The notes under the pieces are model-generated. The model saw only the letters and a program-made list of their open reading frames with translations. It was not told the DNA's origin and ran no database searches. 64,000 nt of DNA from JARICQ01 sp964527205 (GTDB lineage Bacteria > Bacillota > Clostridia > Tissierellales > Tissierellaceae): NCBI GenBank assembly GCA_964527205.1, contig CAZGQG010000007.1, forward strand, positions 8,010 through 72,009, read 5' to 3'. A program made the translations under genes and the position numbers. Below are positions 10,664 to 18,466 of the stretch, in pieces (the first letter of the stretch is position 1; the number at the start of each line of letters is the position of its first letter).

Positions 10664-10685
10664 ATAGAACCCCTAGGGGTTCTAT
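10664..10685 (-). terminator. Palindromic terminator after the DUF948 gene
   Basis: A 22-bp perfect palindrome centred on CCCCTAGGGG overlaps the stop codon of the DUF948-like gene. On the minus strand it is followed by a loose T-rich tail (ATTTATTTG). The weak U tract keeps confidence moderate. Confidence 0.55.
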
Positions 10686-11155
10686 CTGTTTTTTATGATT
10701 TCCTTTATTTTCTCAATTACCTCTCCTACTATATAGATGTAATCATTTATATTCTTAACATTAAACTTAAGAGAGTAGGCTGCATCAGAGATGGCATCCA
10801 CAGTAATGTCTGCTGTCTCCAAGGCCCTCATAGCAGTTTGTTCTGCACTGTCTGTAAGGGATCCTACTTTTCCAGAAATATTGTTTGCATTTTTTACTAT
10901 ACCGCTAATATCCGGCGTCATTTCTTTGATTGCGGTATCTGCATTCTTTGTTATTGAGCTTACATTGGAACTTATCTCTGGAACATCCTTTATTATACTA
11001 TTTATATTCTCTTCATTTTCACTTACGATTCCAGTTATCTTAGATATTAATTTAGCTACATTCTTTAAAACTATGGCTAAATATGCTAAGACACCTATAC
11101 CTGATAAGTATAAGAGTATTTTAAATAAATCATTGACGGAAAGAGATCCATCCAT
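10682..11155 (-). CDS. DUF948-like membrane-anchored coiled-coil protein
   Basis: This 157-residue protein has one N-terminal membrane segment (about 10-35, LLYLSGIGVLAYLAIVL) followed by a long amphipathic helical region rich in N, S, I and T heptads. That pattern resembles DUF948 proteins and the signalling helices of chemoreceptors, but no signalling tip is visible. It lies 32 bases after the YtxH gene, and YtxH-DUF948 pairs are common in Firmicutes and linked to envelope or general stress. Function is not established. Confidence 0.7.
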   Translation of the reverse strand: MDGSLSVNDLFKILLYLSGIGVLAYLAIVLKNVAKLISKITGIVSENEENINSIIKDVPEISSNVSSITKNADTAIKEMTPDISGIVKNANNISGKVGSLTDSAEQTAMRALETADITVDAISDAAYSLKFNVKNINDYIYIVGEVIEKIKEIIKNR

Positions 11156-11187
11156 TGGAAAACCCCCTTTAAATTAATTGATCGATC

Positions 11188-11637
11188 TTATTTATTTACT
11201 GGCATGCCCTTTTTATCATCTTTCTTTTCTTCTTTAGCATCCTTTTTTTCTTCTGCTATTTTCTTATCTACATCAGCAAGTAGGTTTTCAGCATCTGCTA
11301 TACCGTCCTCCAACTTATCTAAAGCTTCTTTTTTCATGTCTATTTTCTTAGAATTTATTTCGTCAAGCTTTGCTTGTAGTTCTTCCTTTGCCTTTGCTTG
11401 AAGTTCTTTAGCTTCTTCTAATTTTTGATCTACAACGTCTTTTGCCTTTTCTGTTACTTCCTTTGATTTTTCTACTATGTCTTCCCTAGTTTCTTCTCCA
11501 GATTGTGGAGCAAATAATATACCTAGTAGGGATCCTATACCTGCACCTATCATTGTTCCTACTGCTAACTTTTTAACATCTTCTGCTTTTTGTCTTCTCT
11601 CATGTTCTCTTCTTTTCTTTTCAAAATAACTCATCAT
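11188..11637 (-). CDS. YtxH domain-containing protein
   Basis: A 149-residue protein with a glycine-rich hydrophobic YtxH segment near 25-50 (GTMIGAGIGSLLGILFAPQSG), then a very charged K/E/D/A coiled coil to the end. YtxH proteins are small stress- or envelope-associated proteins of Firmicutes without a defined biochemical role. AAGGAGAG precedes two adjacent ATG codons; either 11637 or 11634 could start translation. It is probably first in a two-gene operon with the DUF948-like gene. Confidence 0.75.
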   Translation of the reverse strand: MMSYFEKKRREHERRQKAEDVKKLAVGTMIGAGIGSLLGILFAPQSGEETREDIVEKSKEVTEKAKDVVDQKLEEAKELQAKAKEELQAKLDEINSKKIDMKKEALDKLEDGIADAENLLADVDKKIAEEKKDAKEEKKDDKKGMPVNK

Positions 11638-11805
11638 ATCAAATTTCTCTCCTTTATATTTGTATTCTTTGCTTATATCATAGTACTTACCCCCAATGTC
11701 TATAATTAATCATAGTCTAGCCATTAAAAACCTATAACATTTACTATTATTCTCTTATTTAAAATAAATTTCTCTTTTTATACTTTAATTTTCCCTAATA
11801 TGGTT

Positions 11806-11811
11806 TATAAT
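11806..11811 (+). promoter_or_regulatory. Candidate -10 for the ABC exporter operon
   Basis: TATAAT lies 66 bases upstream of the exporter ATG in the divergent intergenic region 11638-11876. The -35 at the expected distance is poor, so the call is tentative. Confidence 0.3.
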
Positions 11812-11876
11812 GAATATTGGATATATATTTTGGGTATCGAAATATATAGAATAATTTGTAAAGGAGTTAGTGCTAT

Positions 11877-13628
11877 ATGCGATCATTTTTGACATTAAAA
11901 GATTTTTTATTAAAACACAAATGGAGCTACTTTATCGGTATCCTTTGGCTCTTAGTAGTGGATGGAGTACAATTAATAGTTCCTCAAATCTTTAGAAGAT
12001 TAACCGATGATTTTCAAAGTGGAATGATTAGTACAGATGGAATAGTAAAATATGTTCTCCTTATTATCTTGACAGGCTTTATAATTGCTGCTGGAAGATT
12101 TGGTTGGAGAGTCTACATATTTGGAAATGCTAGAAAGGTAGAGTATTATTTGAGAAACCGTATATTTGATAAATACTTAAGTCTCTCACCTAATTACTTT
12201 AATACTCACAAGACAGGAGATCTAATGGCCCATGCTACCAATGATGTTAATGCTATTAGAATGGCCGTTGGACAAGGGGTTATGATGTTGGTAGACTCAA
12301 CATTTATGATGATTCTCTCCCTTATTATGATGGCAAGGACAACAAATCTTCAGCTTACATCCCTGGTCCTTATTACTCTTCCAGCTACAATTTTATTTGT
12401 AAGGAAGTTTGGACAAATGATACACAGGAGATTTAGGCATGTACAGGAAGCTTTTTCTGATCTTACAGATACTATACAGGAGAATTTTTCTGGAATCAGG
12501 GTTATTAAGAGCTTTGTACAGGAAGATCTAGCCCTTGATCAGTTTAGGGCTGTTAACCAGGATAATTTTGAAAAAAATTTAGATTTAGTAAAGATCTCCG
12601 GTGTCTTTAGACCCTTTATTCAATTTATATCCGCCATAAGCTTTTTATTGGTTATCTTTTTTGGTGGTAAGCAGGTTATATCCAATAATATTAGTTTGGG
12701 AGAATTTATTGCCTTTAACTCCTATCTAGGTCTTATTATATGGCCTATGATGGCTTTTGGACAGGTTATAAACATTTTACAAAGAGGAGCCGCATCTATG
12801 GAGAGGATTAACAGGATTTTAGATGAGGAACCAGAAATAGTAGAAGTTGAAAACCCAGTTCACTTAGAGGATCCTAAGGGAAAGATAGAATTTGAAAATG
12901 TAACTTTTAGATATCCTAATTCCAATAATAATGCCCTAGAGGATATTAACTTCACCCTTGAAGAGGGTAAGTCTCTAGCCATATTGGGAAGGACAGGTAG
13001 TGGAAAGACTACCATAGTCAATCTCCTGCTCAGGCTTTATGATATTGAAGAGGGAACTATTCGCTACAGTGATGTGGACATAAGGGACCTATCCTTTAAG
13101 TCCCTTCGTGAAAATATAGGTTATGTTCCTCAAGACAATTTCTTGTTTTCAACTAGTATAGATGAAAATATAGCCTTTGCCTTTGATGAGGAAGTATCAG
13201 ATGAAATGATTATAGAGGCAGCCAAGATGGGAGAAGTTTATGACAATATAATAGAGTTCCCTAAGCAATTTGACACGGTTCTTGGGGAAAGAGGAGTTAC
13301 TCTTTCCGGTGGACAAAAACAAAGGACCTCTATTGCTAGAGCCCTAATCAAGAAACCTTCAGTTCTTATTCTAGATGACAGTTTATCTGCTGTAGATACT
13401 AAGACTGAGGAGAGAATTCTAAAAAATATAGAAAATATAGGTAGGGATACCACTAAGATTATTATCTCTCATAGGGTATCTACGGTTCAGAATTCTGATG
13501 AGATTATCTTTCTTGAAGAAGGTAGGATAGCGGAACGTGGAGATCATGAATCCCTATTGGAAGAAAAGGGTCTCTACTATGAATTATATGAAAAACAATT
13601 ACTTGAAGAAAAAATAACTAATTATTAG
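11877..13628 (+). CDS. Heterodimeric ABC multidrug-type exporter, subunit with degenerate Walker B
   Basis: A 583-residue fused exporter half. An ABC transmembrane domain of six helices (about 20-305) precedes a nucleotide-binding domain. Walker A is GRTGSGKTT near 370 and the signature is LSGGQKQR near 474. Walker B reads LILDDSLSAVD near 498, with Asp where the catalytic Glu normally sits. The switch His (ISHR) is retained. This Glu-to-Asp change is typical of one half of BmrCD/LmrCD/TM287-288 type heterodimers, and the next gene supplies the partner after 11 bases. Substrate unknown; drug, lipid or peptide export is likely. AAGGAG precedes the ATG. Confidence 0.9.
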   Translation: MRSFLTLKDFLLKHKWSYFIGILWLLVVDGVQLIVPQIFRRLTDDFQSGMISTDGIVKYVLLIILTGFIIAAGRFGWRVYIFGNARKVEYYLRNRIFDKYLSLSPNYFNTHKTGDLMAHATNDVNAIRMAVGQGVMMLVDSTFMMILSLIMMARTTNLQLTSLVLITLPATILFVRKFGQMIHRRFRHVQEAFSDLTDTIQENFSGIRVIKSFVQEDLALDQFRAVNQDNFEKNLDLVKISGVFRPFIQFISAISFLLVIFFGGKQVISNNISLGEFIAFNSYLGLIIWPMMAFGQVINILQRGAASMERINRILDEEPEIVEVENPVHLEDPKGKIEFENVTFRYPNSNNNALEDINFTLEEGKSLAILGRTGSGKTTIVNLLLRLYDIEEGTIRYSDVDIRDLSFKSLRENIGYVPQDNFLFSTSIDENIAFAFDEEVSDEMIIEAAKMGEVYDNIIEFPKQFDTVLGERGVTLSGGQKQRTSIARALIKKPSVLILDDSLSAVDTKTEERILKNIENIGRDTTKIIISHRVSTVQNSDEIIFLEEGRIAERGDHESLLEEKGLYYELYEKQLLEEKITNY

Positions 13629-13639
13629 GAGGTGATATT

Positions 13640-15667
13640 GTGAGTAAGGAATTATATGAAGATAAGGTTGACAAACAGCAGGTAGATTCCAAATTGGTTA
13701 GAAGGCTCTTAGCCTATGCAAGACCTTACTGGAAGTTTTTACTCCTGGCTATGGTAATGATGATTTTTGTAACAGGTTTGGAATTACTTAGGCCCTATTT
13801 ACTAAAGGTTGCTATTGATGATTATATTACAGGCTATGAAAATCCTATGTATCAAATGGATATAAATGATGACTACCAAGGAACAGTCTATGATGGCAAG
13901 GAATATGTTAGACTGGATACCTTAGAGGATGAGGAAAAAGAAGCCTTAAAATCCTATCCTGTTTACAATATAATGAAAGAAAATAAAGATTATTATCTAG
14001 GCAGTGAAGATAGCAGCTTAAGTGATCGTGTTCTTCTTGATCAGGAGGCATACGCCCTCTTTAGACAAAGAGATATATCTGGTATTAATAAGATATCCAT
14101 ATTTTTCTTAATTGCTATTTTACTAGGCTTTGTCTTTAATTATGGTCAGGTAGTTATCCTAAATTACACTAGTCAAAAGATAATTTTCAATATAAGGCAG
14201 GAATTGTATGGACATATACAAAACCTATCCATATCTTATTTTGATAAAAATCCAATTGGTAGGCTGGTGACCAGGGTCTCTAATGACACTGAAAATTTAA
14301 ATGAAATGTATACAAGTGTGGTTATAAATTTATTTAAGGATGTATTTGTTTTAATTGGTATTATGTTTATAATGCTAAGTATGAATGTAAAACTTGCTTT
14401 GATATCACTTGGATTTTTACCCCTGGTGATTGTAGCCTCCATAATATTTAGAAAGAAAATTAGGGTTGTTTACAGGATTGCAAGAGCTCAGGTTGCAAAG
14501 ATCAACTCTAAGTTAAATGAAAATATTACAGGTATGAGGACTATACAGATATTTGAAAAACAGGAAAAGATTGCAGATCAATTTGATGAAATAAATAAGG
14601 ATTACTTGGAAACCACTCAGAGACAAATCAAGATATTTGCAATATTTAGACCTTCCATGGAGGTTATTCGCTCCCTAGGTATAGCTACTGTAGTATACTA
14701 TGCCGGTGGAGATGTTATATCCGGGGTTATAGAATTTGGAGTATTATATGCCTTTATTGAATACTTACAAAAATTCTTCCAACCTATCTTGGATTTAACA
14801 GAGAAATATAATATAATGCAATCAGCCATGGCTTCTAGTGAAAGAATCTTTAAGATCTTAGATGAGGATGATTTCATCGAAAACAAGGAAGATGCCCTTA
14901 GGGTTCAGGAACTTAGAGGTAAGATAGAATTTAAAAATGTATGGTTTGCCTATGTAGATGAGGATTGGGTATTGAAGGACATTAGTTTCACCATCAACCC
15001 AGGAGAGGCTATTGCCTTTGTAGGGGCTACAGGAGCTGGAAAGTCTTCTATTATTAATTTAATAACTAGATTCTATGATATTCAAAAAGGTGAAATACTT
15101 ATAGATGGAGTCAATGTAAAGGAGTATAATAAGGATGACCTTAGGAGAAGAATTGGAGTTGTTCTTCAGGATGTCTTTATATTTACCGGTACCATTGCGG
15201 ACAATATAAAGCTAAACAATAAGGATATTAGCCATGAAAGATTGGTTGAGGTGGCAGAGTATGTAAATGCTGATTACTTTATCAATAGGCTGCCTAATAA
15301 GTACCAGGAAGAGGTAATGGAAAGAGGCTCTACCCTATCATCTGGAGAGAGACAACTCTTAGCCTTTGCTAGGACCCTTGCCTATAATCCTGATATTCTT
15401 ATACTTGATGAAGCTACATCAAATATAGATACAGATACAGAATTATTGATTCAAGATGCTCTGGGAAAGCTTATTCAAAATAGAACTACTATTGCAGTAG
15501 CCCATAGGCTCTCAACTATCCAACATGCTGATAAGATAATTGTACTTCACAGAGGAGAAATAAAGGAAATGGGTAATCATCAAGAGCTCTTAAATAGAGA
15601 AGGAATGTATTATGACCTATACAGACTTCAATACCAAGAGGCCTTTGATGCAGACCAAAAATCATAA
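13640..15667 (+). CDS. Heterodimeric ABC multidrug-type exporter, partner subunit
   Basis: A 675-residue partner half starting with GTG after an AGGAGGTG site. The transmembrane domain carries an extra acidic, probably extracellular segment of about 90 residues between helices 1 and 2 (about 65-150), as in BmrD-like subunits. Walker A is GATGAGKSS near 460 and Walker B LILDEATSNID near 589 keeps the catalytic Glu. The signature is LSSGERQ rather than LSGGQ near 564. The heterodimer would therefore have one consensus and one degenerate ATP site, which is characteristic of this class. It forms an operon with the gene before it and probably the PHP phosphatase after it (16-base gap). Confidence 0.9.
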   Translation: MSKELYEDKVDKQQVDSKLVRRLLAYARPYWKFLLLAMVMMIFVTGLELLRPYLLKVAIDDYITGYENPMYQMDINDDYQGTVYDGKEYVRLDTLEDEEKEALKSYPVYNIMKENKDYYLGSEDSSLSDRVLLDQEAYALFRQRDISGINKISIFFLIAILLGFVFNYGQVVILNYTSQKIIFNIRQELYGHIQNLSISYFDKNPIGRLVTRVSNDTENLNEMYTSVVINLFKDVFVLIGIMFIMLSMNVKLALISLGFLPLVIVASIIFRKKIRVVYRIARAQVAKINSKLNENITGMRTIQIFEKQEKIADQFDEINKDYLETTQRQIKIFAIFRPSMEVIRSLGIATVVYYAGGDVISGVIEFGVLYAFIEYLQKFFQPILDLTEKYNIMQSAMASSERIFKILDEDDFIENKEDALRVQELRGKIEFKNVWFAYVDEDWVLKDISFTINPGEAIAFVGATGAGKSSIINLITRFYDIQKGEILIDGVNVKEYNKDDLRRRIGVVLQDVFIFTGTIADNIKLNNKDISHERLVEVAEYVNADYFINRLPNKYQEEVMERGSTLSSGERQLLAFARTLAYNPDILILDEATSNIDTDTELLIQDALGKLIQNRTTIAVAHRLSTIQHADKIIVLHRGEIKEMGNHQELLNREGMYYDLYRLQYQEAFDADQKS

Positions 15668-15683
15668 AATAGGGGTGTTATAG

Positions 15684-16484
15684 ATGTACGATTCGCATGT
15701 CCATAGTCAATATTCTATGGATTCAACTGCAGATATGGAAGATTCAGTTAGGAAGGCTATAGAAGAAAATATGAAGTCCATATGTTTTACTGATCATGTT
15801 GATTTTGACAGCACTATGGATAAGATCGACTTTGTATTTAGAACATCTGATTATTTTAGGGAATTAAACAGGCTTAAGTATAGGTATAGGGATGAGATTC
15901 AGGTCCTTGCTGGTGTTGAAATTGGAATGCAGACCCATCTCTTGGAAAGATATGACCAATTTGTAGGGGATAATCCCTTTGACTTTGTCATCATGTCTAT
16001 CCATTCAGTAGGGGGGGAGGATATATATCTGGATAATTACACAAAGGATAAGGACCCTCTGGAGGCATGTCTAGAATATTATAGGACCATGCTTGACTGT
16101 GTAAAGGCCTATTCCAATTTCGATGTGCTTGGTCATATTGATTTTATAGATAGGTATTTTCAGTCCAAGGATCAGATACCTGCCTTTGAGGAATATAAGG
16201 ATATACTTGTTGAAATATTTCAAGTTTTAATCCATAAGGGCAAGGGAATTGAGCTTAATACTTCAGGATACAGAAAAGATATAGGTGTCTTCCATCCTAA
16301 AACTCCTATATTAGAACTCTATAGGGAAATGGGTGGGGAGATTATCACCATGGGCTCTGATGCCCATAGGCCAGAAGATGTAGGAGCAGACTTTAAGCTG
16401 GGAGAAAAATTACTTGGAGAACTTGGCTTTAAATATATTTATGTATATAAGGAGAGAAAGAAGTTTCCAATAAATATAGCTTAA
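15684..16484 (+). CDS. PHP-domain phosphatase, histidinol-phosphatase (HisK) type
   Basis: A 266-residue PHP-superfamily phosphoesterase. Metal-binding motifs are SHVHS near 4-8, FTDHVDFD near 35, GVEIG near 73, a central MSIHS, and GSDAHRPEDVG near 238. Length and motif order match the HisK/HisJ histidinol-phosphatase family. No other his gene is visible here, so its substrate may be another sugar or polyol phosphate. It follows the ABC exporter closely and ends at a strong terminator. Confidence 0.8.
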   Translation: MYDSHVHSQYSMDSTADMEDSVRKAIEENMKSICFTDHVDFDSTMDKIDFVFRTSDYFRELNRLKYRYRDEIQVLAGVEIGMQTHLLERYDQFVGDNPFDFVIMSIHSVGGEDIYLDNYTKDKDPLEACLEYYRTMLDCVKAYSNFDVLGHIDFIDRYFQSKDQIPAFEEYKDILVEIFQVLIHKGKGIELNTSGYRKDIGVFHPKTPILELYREMGGEIITMGSDAHRPEDVGADFKLGEKLLGELGFKYIYVYKERKKFPINIA

Positions 16485-16503
16485 TCGATTAATAAATACA
16501 AAT

Positions 16504-16540
16504 AAGCAGCTACTAAGAAAATTCTTAGTAGCTGCTTTTA
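16504..16540 (+). terminator. Strong terminator after the PHP gene
   Basis: A 16-bp perfect stem (AAGCAGCTACTAAGAA and its complement, 16504-16519 / 16522-16537) with a 2-base loop, ending CTTTTA. It closes the ABC exporter-PHP operon. Confidence 0.85.
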
Positions 16541-16831
16541 TGTATATCCACGATGCCGTTGACTTTCTTTAATTCAGACCCACCTTATATAAAGGGGGGC
16601 TTCCTGTCAGTATTTTCTATCTTCCCCTCAAAGGGGGCTTGATATACAATACTGAACTCAGATTCCCATATCAACTGTGTCGGTTGAATTATAGGAGCCA
16701 TCGAACATCGCAGAAGTTCTTCCTGTTTCTATTATATCTCTTTTTAGGTTTTTTTACAAGTTTTTATATATTTTCTTATATTATCCAAGAATGAGGACTA
16801 GTCATAAATCACTTAACTACCATGTCAAAGG
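16541..16831. other. Intergenic stretch without recognisable gene
   Basis: This holds G- and C-run-rich pieces (TATAAAGGGGGGCTTCCTG and CTCAAAGGGGGCTTGATAT around 16595-16650) that look like partial repeats of each other. No start codon with a ribosome site and no conserved protein is seen. It may be decayed mobile DNA. Confidence 0.4.
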
Positions 16832-16984
16832 TTGCCATTCTAAGACTAAGGTTGTCATTTTCAAAGTAAGCTTATCATTCTAAGACTAAAGTTGTCATTT
16901 TGAAAGTAAGGTTATCATTCTAAGACCCCTATGTGTTAGGATAATTGTCATTCTTATATTGAGGCCGTCATTCTGAGCGTAGCG
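16832..16984 (+). repeat. Array of degenerate 20-bp units around GTCATTCT
   Basis: Five consecutive 20-bp units start at 16832, 16852, 16872, 16892 and 16912. They alternate between TTGCCATTCTAAGACTAAGG-like and TTGTCATTTTCAAAGTAAGC-like versions. Further units start at 16945 and 16965, and the last one is the left end of the adjoining palindrome. There are no unique spacers. Confidence 0.75.
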
Positions 16985-17032
16985 AAGAATCTATGTTTTA
17001 ACCCTAAGATTCTTCGCTTCGCTCAGAATGAC
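16967..17032. repeat. Large REP/MITE-like palindrome, copy 1
   Basis: Two 26-base arms (16967-16992 and 17007-17032) are inverted copies with one mismatch, starting GTCATTCTGAGCG and ending CTCAGAATGAC, around a 14-base loop. The GAGCGAAGCGAAGAATCT type of core recurs as an extragenic palindrome in many bacterial genomes. It encodes nothing and could fold as a cruciform or RNA hairpin. Confidence 0.85.
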
Positions 17033-17069
17033 AAAATTAAAGATCAAACTCAGAATAACTTATTTACCA

Positions 17070-17190
17070 ATACTACTAAAACCCTGTTTATTAGTGACTC
17101 ATGTAAAAGCTATTTTATTAAGCATACTACTAAAACCCTGTCTATTAGTGGCTCATGTAAAAGCTATTTTATTACGCATAATACTAAAAC
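17070..17190 (+). repeat. 54-bp tandem repeat running into an assembly gap
   Basis: Units at 17070-17123 and 17124-17177 differ at only three positions, and a third unit begins at 17178 and is cut by N at 17191. One frame is open (18 residues per unit, containing KPCLLV), but it has no ribosome site, so I treat it as non-coding. Confidence 0.8.
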
Positions 17191-17290
17191 NNNNNNNNNN
17201 NNNNNNNNNNNNNNNNNNNNNNNNNNNNNNNNNNNNNNNNNNNNNNNNNNNNNNNNNNNNNNNNNNNNNNNNNNNNNNNNNNNNNNNNNN
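17191..17290. other. Assembly gap (100 N) inside the tandem repeat
   Basis: A run of exactly 100 N that begins in the third tandem unit and ends one base into a second copy of the palindrome. The array length is therefore unresolved. Confidence 0.97.
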
Positions 17291-17355
17291 TCATTCTGAG
17301 CGTAGCGAAGAATCTATGTTTTAACCCTAAGATTCTTCGCTTCGCTCAGAATGAC
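17291..17355. repeat. Large REP/MITE-like palindrome, copy 2
   Basis: Identical to copy 1 over arms and loop, lacking only the first G, which lies in the gap. Downstream, inverted AGAATGAC-like motifs recur at 17376, 17396 (degenerate) and 17414, mirroring the 20-bp units on the left side. Confidence 0.85.
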
Positions 17356-17569
17356 AAAATTAAAAATTTAAGCACAGAATGACAAGACGGGTCCGGGATT
17401 ACAAGACAAGCTCAGAATCACAAAAGCTTAAATCTTGATATAGATCAATTTATTTATCAGTCCCACTAACTGGATAATATAAATAATTTCTCAGTAAATC
17501 CAGATTTGTCCACACTTAGTTCTAGTTTTATTATATAATATAGGTTATGATTATTATAGGGACTATACT

Positions 17570-17575
17570 TATAAT
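17570..17575 (+). promoter_or_regulatory. Candidate -10 for the NAD kinase gene
   Basis: TATAAT lies 27 bases upstream of the GTG start. The best -35 (TTATGA) is 19 bases away, so support is weak. Confidence 0.35.
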
Positions 17576-17602
17576 AGATAAAACCTTTATAGGAGTGATT
17601 TT

Positions 17603-18415
17603 GTGAATCAAAAGAAGAATAGAATAATAAATATTATTTCAAATAAAAATTTCAAATCTAGAAAAACCTCTGATATATTAGGGAAAAAACTTAGGAGTTT
17701 AGGATTTATTACACCTGCAAAATACAGTACAGATGCAGAGCTAAATATTTGTGTAGGAGGAGACGGTGCTTTTCTAAGGGCTGTTCATAGGAATAGTTTT
17801 CCTGATATCCCCTTTGTGGGCATCAATACTGGTCATTTAGGTTTCTTCCAGGAAATACTTCCTGAAAATATAGATGACTTTATTGAAAAATATATGGAAA
17901 AGGATTATTGTGTAGAAGAGATCCTCCTTGTAGATGCAGAGGTAATAACCAAGCACAAGACCTTCTTCATCACCAGTGTAAATGAAATAGTTATAAAGAA
18001 CTTTAACCACAAGGTTATACACCTGGAAATATTAATAGATTCAAATCATCTGGAAAGATTTAGTGGGGATGGAGTTATAGTTTCAACTCCAGTTGGCAGT
18101 ACTGCTTATAACTTTTCTAGTGGAGGTAGCATAGTTCATCCCTCCCTAAGGACCCTACAGCTTACTCCCCTATCCCCTATTAGCTCTAAGGCCTTCAGGT
18201 CCCTTCCTACAAGCACCATAGTGCCTGGGGACATGACCATATCCATAGGTCCTGAGCCTAGATACAGCAATTCAACAATTCTTGTAAGTGATGGAATTGA
18301 ATTTAAATACAATAATATTAAAAATATAAATATAAAAATGTCAGATAAGATTGTCTACAAGTTAAACTTTGATAGGGATATGTACTGGAATAATTTAAAG
18401 AGTAAGTTCTTATAG
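17603..18415 (+). CDS. nadK: NAD kinase (ATP-NAD kinase, PpnK family)
   Basis: A 270-residue cytoplasmic kinase that makes NADP from NAD. The GGDG nucleotide motif (CVGGDGAFLRA, near 52), NTGHLGFF near 75, SVNE near 115 and the glycine-rich STPVGSTAYNFSSGG near 154-168 identify it. It starts with GTG, 7 bases after AGGAG. It is monocistronic, between the repeat region and a bidirectional terminator. Confidence 0.92.
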   Translation: MNQKKNRIINIISNKNFKSRKTSDILGKKLRSLGFITPAKYSTDAELNICVGGDGAFLRAVHRNSFPDIPFVGINTGHLGFFQEILPENIDDFIEKYMEKDYCVEEILLVDAEVITKHKTFFITSVNEIVIKNFNHKVIHLEILIDSNHLERFSGDGVIVSTPVGSTAYNFSSGGSIVHPSLRTLQLTPLSPISSKAFRSLPTSTIVPGDMTISIGPEPRYSNSTILVSDGIEFKYNNIKNINIKMSDKIVYKLNFDRDMYWNNLKSKFL

Positions 18416-18448
18416 AAAAAAGCCTTTGCAAGAGCAAAGGCTTTTTTT
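18415..18448. terminator. Bidirectional terminator between nadK and pepF
   Basis: The stem AGCCTTTGC / GCAAAGGCT (18421-18429 / 18434-18442) has a 4-base loop. A-rich bases precede it and seven T follow it, so it can stop the plus-strand nadK and the minus-strand pepF transcripts. Confidence 0.9.
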
Positions 18449-18466
18449 ATATCTATCCTATATTTT

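Noticed and set aside
10791..11177. 128-residue open frame opposite the DUF948-like gene
   Set aside because: It is antisense to a gene with better support, has no ribosome site, and its composition mirrors the coding strand.
16541..16700. Insertion sequence
   Set aside because: No transposase frame or terminal inverted repeats with target duplication were seen.
16832..16984. 20-bp repeats resembling a CRISPR array
   Set aside because: The units are adjacent with no unique spacers and degenerate, and no cas genes are nearby.
17028..17324. Possible 98-residue protein across the tandem repeat
   Set aside because: The frame comes from an 18-residue periodic repeat, has no ribosome site and crosses the assembly gap.
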